A stretch of DNA of 64,000 nt from Microcaldota archaeon (GTDB lineage: Archaea > Micrarchaeota > Micrarchaeia > Micrarchaeales > CABMGC01). The notes under the pieces are model-generated. The model made no database searches. It worked only from the letters and a program-made list of their open reading frames with translations, and was not told the origin of the DNA. Position numbers and translations under genes: made by a program. The stretch lies in the NCBI GenBank assembly GCA_028866785.1, contig JAGWHN010000003.1:1-64000 (forward strand). Reading direction: 5' to 3'. Positions 8,894 to 18,117 of the stretch are shown here, piece by piece. Positions within the stretch are counted from its first letter, which is position 1. Every line of letters starts with the position of its first letter.

Positions 8894-10501
8894 TTATTCG
8901 CTCTCCTTGAACTGCTCTCGCATCTTCATCTGCCTGCGCTTTCTGTTGTAGCCCAGCGAGAAGTTGTGGGTTGCGTCCCTAATCTTCCTGATAAGCAGCA
9001 TCATCTTGCTGTTGTTGTCAAATCTTCTCGGGAACATCTCATCTGGCAGGTAGATCTCCTCCCTCTTTTTGGCAAGCCCGATTATTGGAATCGCAAGCCC
9101 TAGCGAGCTAAGCGAATCGGTTGCGGACTTTAGCTGCTCAGCTCCTCCGTCAATTAGGATCAGATCCGGCATCTTTGCCCCCTCATCCAAGAGCCGCTTG
9201 TATCTCCTTAGCACAACTTCCCTCATGCTGGCAAAGTCGTCCGCGCTCTTCACCGTTTTCATCCTGAATTTCCTGTATCCGCTCCTGTCTGGCTTTGCGT
9301 TGACGAACCTCACCATTCCAGATACTATATGCTCATCCCCTGTATTTGAGATGTCAAACGACTCTATAACAAGCGGGAGGACCGGGAGGTTTAATGCATT
9401 TTGCAGGTCGGTTAGCGCGCTGTCGTGCTCCATGTTGACCTCGATGTTCTTGTTTGCAAGCTCGATAAGCGCGCGCTTCTCTCCCTTCATTGGAACAGTG
9501 ATGCTGACAGGCGCCCCCCTTGATTGCTCAAAGTATTTCTCAAGCGCCTGCTTCTCTCCGTCATCGCTCCAGTATGTCTCGCTAAGTATTATCTCACGCG
9601 GAATCTGGTTCGACGAGTAAAAGGCCCTTAAGAACTCCTGCTCAAAGTTCTCTTGGTATTCAATCTCAAAGTCCTTCTTTCCAAGAAGCACTCCCCTTCT
9701 GATCCCCATCTGGACCACAATCACCTTATCTGCAACTTTCTTGAACGCCACCACGTCCTGGTCAAAGTTCCTCTCATGGTCCACTATCTGCTTCTTGCTT
9801 AGGAGATTTATGCTGTCCAGCTGGTTTCTCCTCTCAAGCGCTGTCTCATATCTTTTTTCATCAGACGCCTCATGCATCTGTTTTGTGAGCGTCTCGACCG
9901 TCTGTTTGCTATCCCCCTTCAGAAACACCTTTGCGTTCTCAACCTGCTTTCGATACCTCTCCTGCGTCACCTTCCCTATGCAAGGGGCGGTGCATATCCC
10001 TATGTGGTAATTGAGGCATGCCCTGCTTGGAAGTGTCGTGCAGGTTCGCAGCTTGAAGATGCTCACCACCAGCTTTTGCAATTCCCTCCTTCTCGTTCCG
10101 TCGGTGTATGGCCCGAATGAGTCAATCTTCGGCCCCGTCTTCCTGCTGCTTAAGATTCTTGGGAATTTGTCCTTTGTGAGAGCTATGTACGCAAAAGTCT
10201 TGGAGTCCTTGAGGTTTATGTTGTACTTCGGAGTGTGCTGCTTGATCAGCTTGTTTTCAAGGAGCAGGGCCTCCACCTCGCTTCTGACAACTATCCAGTC
10301 AATCTTCCTTATCTTTGTGACAAGCTGCCTTGTCTTTATCGCAAGCCGATCCGGATTTGAGAAGTAGTTGCTAACTCTGTTTCTAAGGTTCTTCGCCTTG
10401 CCGCAGTAGAGTATTGTGCCTTCATCGTCCTTGAAAAGATACACTCCTGGATTGGTCGGTACCGACTGACCATCAAAATCAGATCTTTTTTTGATATCCA
10501 T
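8894..10501 (-). CDS. uvrC: Excinuclease subunit UvrC, lacking C-terminal HhH region
   Basis: UvrC makes the two incisions around a DNA lesion in UvrABC nucleotide excision repair. In order: GIY-YIG nuclease (PGVYLFKDD, ILYCGKAKNLRNR), a four-cysteine cluster (about 150-175, ending GICTAPC) that in bacteria binds Fe-S, a UVR motif that meets UvrB (about 205-235), and the RNase H-like nuclease (ESFDISNTGDEHIVSG and the acidic LILIDGGAEQL). It stops right after the RDATHNFSLGYNRKRR block. The tandem helix-hairpin-helix region of bacterial UvrC (about 600 residues) is absent, and only 3 bases separate its stop from the next gene. Start is ATG at 10501 or GTG at 10504. Confidence 0.95.
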   Translation of the reverse strand: MDIKKRSDFDGQSVPTNPGVYLFKDDEGTILYCGKAKNLRNRVSNYFSNPDRLAIKTRQLVTKIRKIDWIVVRSEVEALLLENKLIKQHTPKYNINLKDSKTFAYIALTKDKFPRILSSRKTGPKIDSFGPYTDGTRRRELQKLVVSIFKLRTCTTLPSRACLNYHIGICTAPCIGKVTQERYRKQVENAKVFLKGDSKQTVETLTKQMHEASDEKRYETALERRNQLDSINLLSKKQIVDHERNFDQDVVAFKKVADKVIVVQMGIRRGVLLGKKDFEIEYQENFEQEFLRAFYSSNQIPREIILSETYWSDDGEKQALEKYFEQSRGAPVSITVPMKGEKRALIELANKNIEVNMEHDSALTDLQNALNLPVLPLVIESFDISNTGDEHIVSGMVRFVNAKPDRSGYRKFRMKTVKSADDFASMREVVLRRYKRLLDEGAKMPDLILIDGGAEQLKSATDSLSSLGLAIPIIGLAKKREEIYLPDEMFPRRFDNNSKMMLLIRKIRDATHNFSLGYNRKRRQMKMREQFKESE

Positions 10502-10513
10502 CACGATGCTTAC

Positions 10514-13363
10514 CTACTTGAGCGCCGCCTTCAGGAACTTTCCCGTGTATGATCCCTTCGCCTCCGCTATCTCCTCCGGGGTTCCGACCGCTATTATCTT
10601 TCCTCCCGCAGCCCCTCCTTCAGGTCCAAGATCCACAATATAATCGCAACTCTTCACTACATCAAGGTTGTGTTCAATCACAAATACCGTGTTTCCCTTA
10701 GCGACAAGGTTGTTTAGGACCCCGATTAGCCTCTTTGTGTCGTCAAAGTGGAGCCCCGTTGTCGGTTCGTCAAGCATGTAGACCACGTGCCCCTGCTTGT
10801 TCTTGCTCAGCTCCCTTGCAATCTTGATCCTCTGACTCTCGCCTCCGGAGAGCGTTGTGGCGCTCTGCCCCATCTTGATGTAGCCCAGGCCCACATCAAC
10901 CAGCGTCTTTAATTTTCTTGCAAGCGGTGGAAGATTCTCAAAGAAGGTGTACGCTTCGCTCACCTCCATGTTGAGCACCTCTGAGATGTTCTTTCCCTTG
11001 TAGAGTATTCCAAGCGTCTCCTTATTGTACCTCTTTCCGTGGCACTCGCTGCACTCCACATAAACGTCGGGCAGGAAGTTCATCTCAATCTTGAGAACCC
11101 CATCACCCTCGCACGTTTCGCATCTTCCGCCTTTCACGTTGAATGAGAATCTTCCCTCCTGGTATCCTCTCACCTGCGCGTCCCTAGTGGATGCAAAGAG
11201 TTTTCTTATCTCGTCAAAGAGCTTTGTGTAGGTTGCGGGATTGCTTCGTGGCGTCCTGCCGATTGGGTCTTGGTCTATGATAATCACATTTTGAACAATT
11301 TTCGGAACTAAGAACTCCTTGTAGGTCCCGATCTTGTCCGTCTGCTCCCCGAACCGTTTCTTTAGAAGCGGCATTACCGTCTGGTTCATCAGGGTGCTCT
11401 TTCCAGAGCCAGATACCCCTGTTATTCCGCAAAGGACGCCCAGCGGAAGCACGGCTGTGACATTCTTCAGGTTGTTCTCATTCGCCCCGACGATCTTTAT
11501 CACATCAACTGCCTGCCTTCTCTTTTTTGGCGTTTCAATCTGCAGTTCACCGGAGAGGTACTTTCCAGTCAGGCTGCTCTTGTTTGCCATAACTTCCTTT
11601 GGCGTTCCCTGCGCTGTGATATGCCCCCCGTGGACTCCTGCTCCTGGCCCGATGTCCACAATGTAATCTGCGGCAAGTATTGTGTCAAGGTCGTGTTCCA
11701 CAACGATAAGCGTGTTTCCTATGTCCCTTAGCCTTTGTAGCGTGTGGATCAGCTTCTCGTTGTCCCTTTGGTGCAGCCCGATGCTTGGCTCGTCAAGTAT
11801 GTAGAGCACTCCCATAAGGTTGCTTCCAATTTGGGTTGCAAGCCTTATTCTCTGTGCCTCACCTCCTGATAGAGTCCTTGCGCTCCTTGAGAGCGAAAGG
11901 TATCCGAGTCCCACGTTCTTTAGGAACCCAAGCCTCTCGTTAATCTCCTTTAGCACCTGCGCAGCAATCGCAAGCTCCTTTTCCGGAAGCTTTGCGGACA
12001 AACCTCCGAAGAACTCAACCGAGTCCTCAATGCTCATGTCTGTCACATCGATTATGCTCTTTCCCTCAATCTTCACTGCGAGCACCACTGGCTGGAGCCT
12101 CTTTCCAAGGCAGGTCTTGCACGGGTCCGCCTTCATGAACTTCTCGATTTCCTCCTTTCTCCACTCGCTCTTCGTCTCGCGATAGAGCCTCATTGTCTGC
12201 GGGATTACTCCTTCAAAGCCCCTGCCTCTTTTCATTATTCGTCCCCATCCTCCTTCCTCTTCCTGCATGTCTCCATAGAGCAGGACATTGAGCTGCTTTG
12301 CGCTCATCTTCTCAATTGGGGTCCAGACATCAAATCCATACCGCTTTCCCGCAACTGCAATCTGCTGAGCCCTCCACGCAAGCTCCATCTTACCGTAGAT
12401 CTCAAGAGCACCTTCCATAATCGACTTTGTCCTGTCTGGAATTAGCAGCTGTGTTGAAATCTCCGTTATCTCGCCAAGCCCGTGGCAGGCAGGGCAAGCC
12501 CCAAATGGGCTGTTAAAGGAGAACATTCGTGGCTCAAGGCTCTCAAACACAATGTCCGGATGATTAACGCATGCCCCGAAGGTGCTGTAGGAGACCTCGT
12601 CCGCGAATCTGTCGAGCTCCTTTTTCTTCTCCTTTCCAGTTCTGCTTGCAACTACGAGCATCTTTCCCTTTCCCACAAGCAGCGCTTGCTCAACAGCCTC
12701 AGCAATTCTAGTTCTTTCCTCTTCATCAATCTTCAGTGAGTCGATGACCGCCTCGATCCAGTGCTTCTCGTACCTTGCAAGATGCACCTCATCGCGAACT
12801 GACTCGGTCTGATAAATTTTCTGGTCGATTCTGACTCTTGTGAATCCCTGCTTTTTTAGGTCCTCAATTACCTGCTCGTGGGTTCCCTTTTGGCCACGCA
12901 GTATTGGGGCAAGAAACACAAGCGTATTTCCCTTCGCGCCCATTATCAGATTGGTGATGTTCTCTGCGCTTTGCGGCTTTATCGAGCTGTTGCACTTTGG
13001 GCAATGATGCGTTCCTGCCCTTGCATAGAGCAGCCTTAGATAATCGTAAATCTCGGTCACAGTACCCACAGTTGACCTTGGGTTCTTGCTTGTTGTCTTC
13101 TGCTCGATGCTGATTGCAGGAGAGAGTCCCTCTATGCTGTCCACATCTGGCTTGTCCATGAGCCCAAGAAACTGTCTTGCATATGCGGATAAGCTCTCAA
13201 CGTATCTCCTCTGCCCTTCTGCGTAGATTGTGTCAAACGCAAGCGTAGACTTTCCGGAACCAGAAAGCCCAGTTATCACTATCAGCTTGTTTCGCGGCAG
13301 CTCCACATCTATATTCTTCAGGTTGTGCTGCCTTGCCCCCTTTACAAATATGTTCTCTCTCAT
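10514..13363 (-). CDS. uvrA: Excinuclease subunit UvrA
   Basis: UvrA is the dimeric ABC-type ATPase that finds distorted DNA and loads UvrB. The 949-residue length is standard. It has two nucleotide-binding domains, with Walker A motifs [14 protein letters not shown] near residue 31 and [13 protein letters not shown] near 645, and ABC signatures [13 protein letters not shown] and [13 protein letters not shown]. It has several zinc CxxC pairs, including the second-domain finger around CETCEGDG and CSECHG. Its ATG overlaps the uvrB stop by four bases (ATGA), and uvrC follows 12 bases behind, so all three are one operon. UvrABC in archaea is generally regarded as acquired from bacteria. Confidence 0.98.
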   Translation of the reverse strand: MRENIFVKGARQHNLKNIDVELPRNKLIVITGLSGSGKSTLAFDTIYAEGQRRYVESLSAYARQFLGLMDKPDVDSIEGLSPAISIEQKTTSKNPRSTVGTVTEIYDYLRLLYARAGTHHCPKCNSSIKPQSAENITNLIMGAKGNTLVFLAPILRGQKGTHEQVIEDLKKQGFTRVRIDQKIYQTESVRDEVHLARYEKHWIEAVIDSLKIDEEERTRIAEAVEQALLVGKGKMLVVASRTGKEKKKELDRFADEVSYSTFGACVNHPDIVFESLEPRMFSFNSPFGACPACHGLGEITEISTQLLIPDRTKSIMEGALEIYGKMELAWRAQQIAVAGKRYGFDVWTPIEKMSAKQLNVLLYGDMQEEEGGWGRIMKRGRGFEGVIPQTMRLYRETKSEWRKEEIEKFMKADPCKTCLGKRLQPVVLAVKIEGKSIIDVTDMSIEDSVEFFGGLSAKLPEKELAIAAQVLKEINERLGFLKNVGLGYLSLSRSARTLSGGEAQRIRLATQIGSNLMGVLYILDEPSIGLHQRDNEKLIHTLQRLRDIGNTLIVVEHDLDTILAADYIVDIGPGAGVHGGHITAQGTPKEVMANKSSLTGKYLSGELQIETPKKRRQAVDVIKIVGANENNLKNVTAVLPLGVLCGITGVSGSGKSTLMNQTVMPLLKKRFGEQTDKIGTYKEFLVPKIVQNVIIIDQDPIGRTPRSNPATYTKLFDEIRKLFASTRDAQVRGYQEGRFSFNVKGGRCETCEGDGVLKIEMNFLPDVYVECSECHGKRYNKETLGILYKGKNISEVLNMEVSEAYTFFENLPPLARKLKTLVDVGLGYIKMGQSATTLSGGESQRIKIARELSKNKQGHVVYMLDEPTTGLHFDDTKRLIGVLNNLVAKGNTVFVIEHNLDVVKSCDYIVDLGPEGGAAGGKIIAVGTPEEIAEAKGSYTGKFLKAALK

Positions 13364-15297
13364 GCTCTTCCCTCTCTTTCAACTAGCCTCTTCATCTCCT
13401 CTATCTGGTCACGCATCTGTATTGCCTTTTCAAATTGGAGCGTCTCTGCGTACTTCTTCATCTCCGCGTCCATCTCAACAAGCTGCCTCTTGATGTCTGA
13501 CTTTCCAAGGTGTTTTATCCCCGTGAGCGAGCCCTTCTTTGCCTCAATCTTCTTGATGATCGTCTTTGGGGTTATCTTGTACTTCTTGTTGTATTCGATT
13601 TGGAGCTTTCTCCTCTCCTCCGTTATCCTTACAGCCTCGCTGATTGAGTCGGTCATCTTATCCGCAAAAAGAATTACCTTCCCGTCCACATTCCTTGCCG
13701 CCCTTCCGATTGTCTGAATCAGGCTTCGGGTGTCCCTAAGGAATCCTTCCTTGTCCGCATCAAGTATGAAAATCGTCCCCACCTCCGGTATGTCAAGCCC
13801 CTCCCTTAGCAGGTTTATCCCAACAAGAACGTCAAATTCCCGAGCCCTGAGCTGCCTTATCAGCTCAATTCTCTCAAGGCTCGCTATCTCGCTGTGAAGG
13901 TACCTCACCTTGAAGCCCTCCTTTGCAAGATAGTCTGTGAGGTCCTCTGCCATCCTCTTTGTGAGAGTTGTCACAAGAACCCTGTTGCCTTTTGCAATCG
14001 TCTCCTTTGCCTGCGCCATAAGGTACTTCATCTGTCCCTCAATCGGCTTCACTTCAACGATCGGATCAAGCAGTCCTGTTGGACGGGTGATGAGCTCTAT
14101 TTCCGCACCGCTTTTGCCAAGTTCATACTCCGCCGGGGTTGCGGAAACGAAAAGAGTAGTGCCCATCTTTCCTTCAAACTCCTCAAACTTGAGTGGTCTG
14201 TTGTCAAATGCGCTAGGAAGCCTGAATCCAAAGTCGACAAGGTTCTTCTTTCTCATGTAGTCTCCATTGTACATCGCCCGAGACTGCGGAATTGTCTGGT
14301 GGCTCTCATCGATTATCAAGAGGAAATCCTTCGGGAAGTAATCAATCAGAACGTATGGAGGCTCGCCCGCAGCGCGTCCATCAAAGTGGCGGCTGTAATT
14401 CTCAATTCCATTAGTGTAGCCCATCTCCTTGATCATCTCAAGGTCGTACTTCACCTTCTTCTCAAGACGCTGCGCCTCAAGCGGAGGGAGTTTTGGCAGC
14501 TGCTCTATAAGTTCCGCTTTTATTTTGTCAATTGCAGCATGCTGTTTCTCTATAGGCACGACATACTGCCTTGCAGGATAAATCACAGTGTCGTCAATTT
14601 TTGCGACAACGTCCCCGGTTAGGTGATCTACCTCCTTTATGCTCTTTATCCCATCCTCCTCAAGCTCTATTCGGAGAATATTGTTTTCATATGCGGGAAT
14701 CACATCAATCGTATTTCCCCTCACCCTGAACTTTCCCGGCTCAAGGTACTGGTCGTTTCTTTGGTACTGTATCTCAATCAGCGAGTGGAGGAGCTTTTGC
14801 CTTGTGGTCTTCGCCGCCTTCTTTAGCCTCACCGACATGTTCCAAAAGTCGTCAGGATTTCCGATACCATATATGCAGCTGATGCTTGCCACAACTATTG
14901 TGTCCTTTCTGCCAACAAGGCTTGAGACCGCATGCAGCCTCATCTTCTCTATCTGCTCGTTTACCGCGGAGTCCTTCTCGATATACGTGTCAGTAGTCGG
15001 GATGTATGACTCAGGCTGGTAGTAATCGTAATATGAGACGAAGTATTCCACCCTGTTGGTTGGAAATAGTTCCTTGAGCTCTGTGAAGAGCTGCGCTGCA
15101 AGGGTTTTGTTGTGCGCAATGATGAGCGTAGGCTTTTGCAGCTTCTCTATCACATTCGCCATCACAAATGTTTTTCCGCTGCCGGTTATCCCGAGCAGCG
15201 TTTGCTTGTCAAACTTTGCAAAGCCAGTGACTATTTTCTCTATCGCCTCCTTTTGCCCCGGAGAGGTTTTGTAGTCTGACTTTAGCTCAAATTTCAT
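13360..15297 (-). CDS. uvrB: Excinuclease subunit UvrB
   Basis: UvrB is the helicase-like damage verifier of nucleotide excision repair. It shows Walker A in [17 protein letters not shown], the beta-hairpin region ([20 protein letters not shown]) that inserts between strands, a DESH box (IIDESHQT), helicase motif VI (QTIGRAARN) and a C-terminal UVR motif that contacts UvrC. The product is 645 residues. I chose the ATG at 15297, which has GGTGA five bases upstream, over the TTG at 15309. It is the first gene of uvrB-uvrA-uvrC and has a clear TATA box upstream. Confidence 0.98.
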   Translation of the reverse strand: MKFELKSDYKTSPGQKEAIEKIVTGFAKFDKQTLLGITGSGKTFVMANVIEKLQKPTLIIAHNKTLAAQLFTELKELFPTNRVEYFVSYYDYYQPESYIPTTDTYIEKDSAVNEQIEKMRLHAVSSLVGRKDTIVVASISCIYGIGNPDDFWNMSVRLKKAAKTTRQKLLHSLIEIQYQRNDQYLEPGKFRVRGNTIDVIPAYENNILRIELEEDGIKSIKEVDHLTGDVVAKIDDTVIYPARQYVVPIEKQHAAIDKIKAELIEQLPKLPPLEAQRLEKKVKYDLEMIKEMGYTNGIENYSRHFDGRAAGEPPYVLIDYFPKDFLLIIDESHQTIPQSRAMYNGDYMRKKNLVDFGFRLPSAFDNRPLKFEEFEGKMGTTLFVSATPAEYELGKSGAEIELITRPTGLLDPIVEVKPIEGQMKYLMAQAKETIAKGNRVLVTTLTKRMAEDLTDYLAKEGFKVRYLHSEIASLERIELIRQLRAREFDVLVGINLLREGLDIPEVGTIFILDADKEGFLRDTRSLIQTIGRAARNVDGKVILFADKMTDSISEAVRITEERRKLQIEYNKKYKITPKTIIKKIEAKKGSLTGIKHLGKSDIKRQLVEMDAEMKKYAETLQFEKAIQMRDQIEEMKRLVEREGRA

Positions 15298-15340
15298 CGG
15301 TTTCACCAAAAAGAAGTCTAGTTCCTACTTACCCTTTAAA

Positions 15341-15350
15341 CTATTTATAA
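15341..15350 (-). promoter_or_regulatory. TATA box of the uvrBAC operon
   Basis: On the minus strand this reads TTATAAATAG, 44-53 bases before the uvrB ATG. It leaves room for a leader of about 20-25 nt that carries the GGTGA ribosome binding site. Confidence 0.6.
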
Positions 15351-15421
15351 CCCGACGTTATGTGGGACCCTCTACACCTCTTTTAGATATATAACTTTTT
15401 GAGAAGCGTCTTATTTAAGTG

Positions 15422-15445
15422 AAAGCTTTATTAAGTTAATGCTTT
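15422..15445. promoter_or_regulatory. Palindromic operator candidate before the arsR-like gene
   Basis: Outer arms AAAGC (15422-15426) and GCTTT (15441-15445) are an exact inverted repeat. Inside, ATTAAGTTAAT (15430-15440) is a perfect palindrome around one G. The element overlaps the A+T-rich promoter and ends 12 bases before the ATG of an ArsR-family regulator, so autoregulation is the natural reading. Confidence 0.5.
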
Positions 15446-15457
15446 ATAATATGCTTG

Positions 15458-15784
15458 ATGGATGTTTTTTACGCTCTTGCAGAACCAAGAAGGAGAAAGA
15501 TCATAGAGCTTCTTGCGCGGGAAGGCCAGCTCTCTGCAACCCAGATATACAAGGAATTTAATGTGACTGCGCAGGCAATTTCCCAGCACCTGAAAATTCT
15601 GCTTGATGCAAAGCTGCTTAACATGGAGAAGCGTGCGCAGCAGCGCCTCTACAGCCTAAATGCGGATTCGATGCTTGAGGTAGAAGAATGGGCGAGCCAG
15701 ACCACCAAGCTTTGGGAAGAGCGCTTTGATTCGCTTGAGAGAGTCCTTGAGACACAAAAAAGGAAGAATGCTAAAAACAGGTGA
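15458..15784 (+). CDS. ArsR-family winged-helix transcriptional regulator
   Basis: This small repressor (108 residues) has a winged helix-turn-helix domain: LAEPRRRKIIELLA is the first helix, and SATQIYKEFNVTAQAISQHL the recognition helices. A C-terminal charged helix follows. No metal-binding cysteine pair is present, so it is the non-metal ArsR subtype that usually sits beside SRPBCC genes. The ATG at 15458 follows an in-frame TTG at 15455. It is the first of four same-strand genes separated by 4-5 bases, with an operator-like palindrome upstream. Confidence 0.9.
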   Translation: MDVFYALAEPRRRKIIELLAREGQLSATQIYKEFNVTAQAISQHLKILLDAKLLNMEKRAQQRLYSLNADSMLEVEEWASQTTKLWEERFDSLERVLETQKRKNAKNR

Positions 15785-15788
15785 AAAT

Positions 15789-16268
15789 GTGGAAAAACCA
15801 ATTAAGGAGTTGACAATAACGCGCACCTTTGATGCGCCGCGAAAGTTGGTGTGGGAGGCATGGACAAATCCCGAGCTTCTAAGGCAGTGGTTTGGCCCAC
15901 GCGGAGTTACAAATCCTATCTGCGAAGTGGATGCGCGAAAGGGCGGCACTATCCACATAGTGATGGAGGCGGGACCAGAGCTTGGGCCTGCAAAGGGCAT
16001 GAAGTGGCCTATGAAAGGAAAGTTTGATGAAGTGGTTCCATATGAGCGCTTCACATTCACCGCAGGCGCGCTTGATGATCAGCAGGGCATATTGCTTGAG
16101 AACAGGCAGACAGTCACTTTAGAGGAGATGGGTGATAAGACTAAGATGACGCTGCACGTTGTCGTTACGATGGTCACAAAAAATGCTGGCCAGGCAATTG
16201 CGGGGATGACTGCTGGGTTCAACCAACAGACAGACAAGCTTGGCGAATTCTTGATGAGCAAAAAGTGA
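15789..16268 (+). CDS. SRPBCC (AHSA1-like) domain protein
   Basis: The protein is a 159-residue helix-grip domain of the AHSA1/SRPBCC family. Hallmarks are TITRTFDAPRKLVWEAWT at the N-terminus, the RQWFGPRG loop, and the C-terminal helix following GMTAGFNQQTDKL. These proteins bind hydrophobic ligands; the ligand is unknown here. The start is GTG at 15789 with GGTGA five bases upstream, overlapping the arsR stop; an upstream in-frame ATG at 15768 is less well supported. The ArsR-SRPBCC pairing is widespread in bacteria, where the SRPBCC protein is often annotated as an activator of Hsp90 ATPase-like protein. Confidence 0.88.
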   Translation: MEKPIKELTITRTFDAPRKLVWEAWTNPELLRQWFGPRGVTNPICEVDARKGGTIHIVMEAGPELGPAKGMKWPMKGKFDEVVPYERFTFTAGALDDQQGILLENRQTVTLEEMGDKTKMTLHVVVTMVTKNAGQAIAGMTAGFNQQTDKLGEFLMSKK

Positions 16269-16272
16269 GCAG

Positions 16273-16515
16273 ATGACCTACAAGGCATATTTGGACAATA
16301 TAAAAGCCAAAACCGGAAAGGGTCCTGAATACTATGCGGCTCAGGCAAGGAAGAAGGGGCTGACCAAATATGGGGAACTGCTCAAGTGGCTCAAGGAAGA
16401 GTGTGGGCTGGGCCATGGACATGCAAATGCCATGATCCTATACATAAGGGAGCCTCAGCTTGCAAAGAGGAAAATTGCCTCAGATAATAAAAATGAATCT
16501 AAAAAGAAAAAGTGA
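16273..16515 (+). CDS. DUF4287 domain protein
   Basis: This is an 80-residue basic protein with the DUF4287 pattern: TYKAYLDNIKAKTGKGPEYY, then KWLKEECGLGHGHANAM. It ends in a Lys-rich tail. The family is of unknown biochemical function and is mainly bacterial, often encoded next to SRPBCC or DUF1801 genes as here. It starts 4 bases after the SRPBCC stop. Family assignment is from memory of the motif. Confidence 0.8.
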   Translation: MTYKAYLDNIKAKTGKGPEYYAAQARKKGLTKYGELLKWLKEECGLGHGHANAMILYIREPQLAKRKIASDNKNESKKKK

Positions 16516-16520
16516 ATTAA

Positions 16521-16985
16521 ATGGCAGACAAAAAACCAAACCAAAACAACTCGAAAAAAACCATGCCTAAATCTCCACAGAAGGCCAAGGGATTTACAAA
16601 GGACGAAATAGCAGCAATGAAGGAGTATCTTCAGGAGAAAAACTCAACAAATACCGATGGAGAGAGCACAGTTCTTGAGAAGATTTCGCTGATGTCCGAG
16701 CCCGACCGCACAATAGCCAGGCGAGTACATCAAATAATAAAATCAAATGCCCCATCTCTCTCCCCAAAAACTTGGTATGGGATGCCTGCCTATACAAGGG
16801 ATGACAAAGTGGTCTGCTTTTTCCAGCCGGCGGAGAAGTTCAAGGCAAGATATGCGACGCTTGGATTTAGCGACAAGGCAAACCTTGATGATGGAGCAAT
16901 GTGGGCCACAAGCTTTGCACTCAGGAAATTGGGCCCTGCAGAGGAGGCTAAGATTGCCGCTTTAGTCAAGAAGGCAATTGGATAG
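16521..16985 (+). CDS. DUF1801/YdhG-like protein
   Basis: A Lys-rich head of about 40 residues is followed by a YdhG/DUF1801-like domain with the typical stretch KTWYGMPAYTRDDKVVCFFQ. The C-terminal half carries ATLGFSDKANLDDG and a final helix. The family includes the frataxin-like B. subtilis YdhG, but most members are uncharacterised. It is the last gene of the four-gene cassette and converges on a membrane protein gene 14 bases away. The bacterial flavour of all four genes suggests acquisition as a block. Confidence 0.8.
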   Translation: MADKKPNQNNSKKTMPKSPQKAKGFTKDEIAAMKEYLQEKNSTNTDGESTVLEKISLMSEPDRTIARRVHQIIKSNAPSLSPKTWYGMPAYTRDDKVVCFFQPAEKFKARYATLGFSDKANLDDGAMWATSFALRKLGPAEEAKIAALVKKAIG

Positions 16986-16999
16986 AGAAGAAGCGATCC

Positions 17000-17497
17000 T
17001 TACTTTACAAAGCGCCTGTATATTCTCCTGTACTGCGCGAACACCGACACTATCAGAATCGCCACAACCACCAGGTATAGGTAGAGAAGCGGAGAGGCCG
17101 CGCTGCTTTTGATGCTATAGGCGATGGTGTAAGTCAAAATGAGGCTTAGGACGCCAAGGAAAGCAAGCACAAGCGCATGCACGGTGAATATCATGCTGAA
17201 CGCGATGCTCTGGTTGTTTGTGCCCTTTTTCTCTTCAATGCGGTAGAACAACGATGGCAGGTTCATTAGATACGGATATTTCTCAAAGAGCGTGTACCTG
17301 TATTGAATCACCAGAAGGCCTATCACAAATACGCAGCTGAATATGAAAGGCACAATGAACAGCGTCATTTTTGCTCCACTGACACCAAAGTAATATGCGG
17401 CAACAACCCATGCGGCAATGTTGAGCACCAGCCCTGCAGCAATAAGCAGTTTGGCTATTCCCTCGATCCCGTATTTCTTAAGTACTCTTTTGGCCAT
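17000..17497 (-). CDS. Four-helix membrane protein, unknown function
   Basis: This 165-residue protein has four clear hydrophobic segments (about residues 15-38, 45-66, 105-128 and 135-155), a basic N-terminus and a basic C-terminus (RRIYRRFVK). The positive-inside rule puts both ends in the cytoplasm. I recognise no family or catalytic motif. The ATG at 17497 follows an A+T-rich stretch that may be its promoter. Confidence 0.7.
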   Translation of the reverse strand: MAKRVLKKYGIEGIAKLLIAAGLVLNIAAWVVAAYYFGVSGAKMTLFIVPFIFSCVFVIGLLVIQYRYTLFEKYPYLMNLPSLFYRIEEKKGTNNQSIAFSMIFTVHALVLAFLGVLSLILTYTIAYSIKSSAASPLLYLYLVVVAILIVSVFAQYRRIYRRFVK

Positions 17498-17544
17498 ACT
17501 TTGAGTTATCGTACTAGATATTTAATCCTAATAGATTTGTAAGA

Positions 17545-18003
17545 TTACTTCCCTTTCTTTATCGTCCTGATAACTTTCTCGTCTTCTATGCCCTTTTTGT
17601 AGCTCTCATTTGAGATTTTTTCTATGAATGCCCCTCCAACTGCTCCACCAATCCCAGCGAAGATAATGGCTATTAGCACCAATGCCAGTGGGTTTAGGGT
17701 TTGAGAGGCGCTAAACCAGCTGCTAATTGCGCCGCCTAGACCATTATTTCCTGAAATTGAGATTGTTATGGAATCAAATAAGGACTCAAACACGAAATTT
17801 GCAAGTATGGCCCCAACCGCGCCCACTATGACCCCTAACCTCAGACCTCCTCGAGCACTTCGAATGCTTATTCCAGAGATAAATCCGGCCACAATAGGTC
17901 CGAGCAGAGGTAGCCAGCCCATAAGGAGCATAAAAATGACACCGACCGTCCCTCCAACTACCTCAATGTCGTCTATCGCTATCAGGATGTCATTGCTTTT
18001 CAT
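17545..18003 (-). CDS. DUF5518-like membrane protein
   Basis: The 152-residue protein has three to four glycine-rich hydrophobic segments and a charged C-terminal tail (NESYKKGIEDEKVIRT). The pattern of Gly-rich helices around GPIVAGFISGISIRSARGG followed by a second Gly/Ala helix resembles DUF5518, a family common in archaea, but I cannot confirm this without a profile search. Function is unknown. It lies just downstream of tRNA-Pro on the same strand. Confidence 0.6.
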   Translation of the reverse strand: MKSNDILIAIDDIEVVGGTVGVIFMLLMGWLPLLGPIVAGFISGISIRSARGGLRLGVIVGAVGAILANFVFESLFDSITISISGNNGLGGAISSWFSASQTLNPLALVLIAIIFAGIGGAVGGAFIEKISNESYKKGIEDEKVIRTIKKGK

Positions 18004-18042
18004 GCCAACGGAAAGAGTTTGTAGCCAAAATATAAAAACAAT

Positions 18043-18114
18043 GGGGAGTACGAGATTTGAACTCGTGTCTCCAGAACCCGAATCTGGAAGCCTGCCAAGC
18101 TAGCCGAACTCCCC
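18043..18114 (-). tRNA. tRNA-Pro (anticodon CGG)
   Basis: A 72-nt cloverleaf reads on the minus strand. The 7-bp acceptor GGGGAGT/ACTCCCC is perfect. The D arm is GGCT/GGCT with two G-U pairs, the anticodon stem CCAGA/TCTGG is perfect, and the loop TTCGGGT gives anticodon CGG with G37, typical of tRNA-Pro. The variable loop is four bases and the T arm is ACGAG/CTCGT with loop TTCAAAT. CCA is not encoded and there is no intron. It begins 3 bases after the M24 peptidase stop on the same strand, so it may be processed from that transcript. Confidence 0.93.
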
Positions 18115-18117
18115 ACA

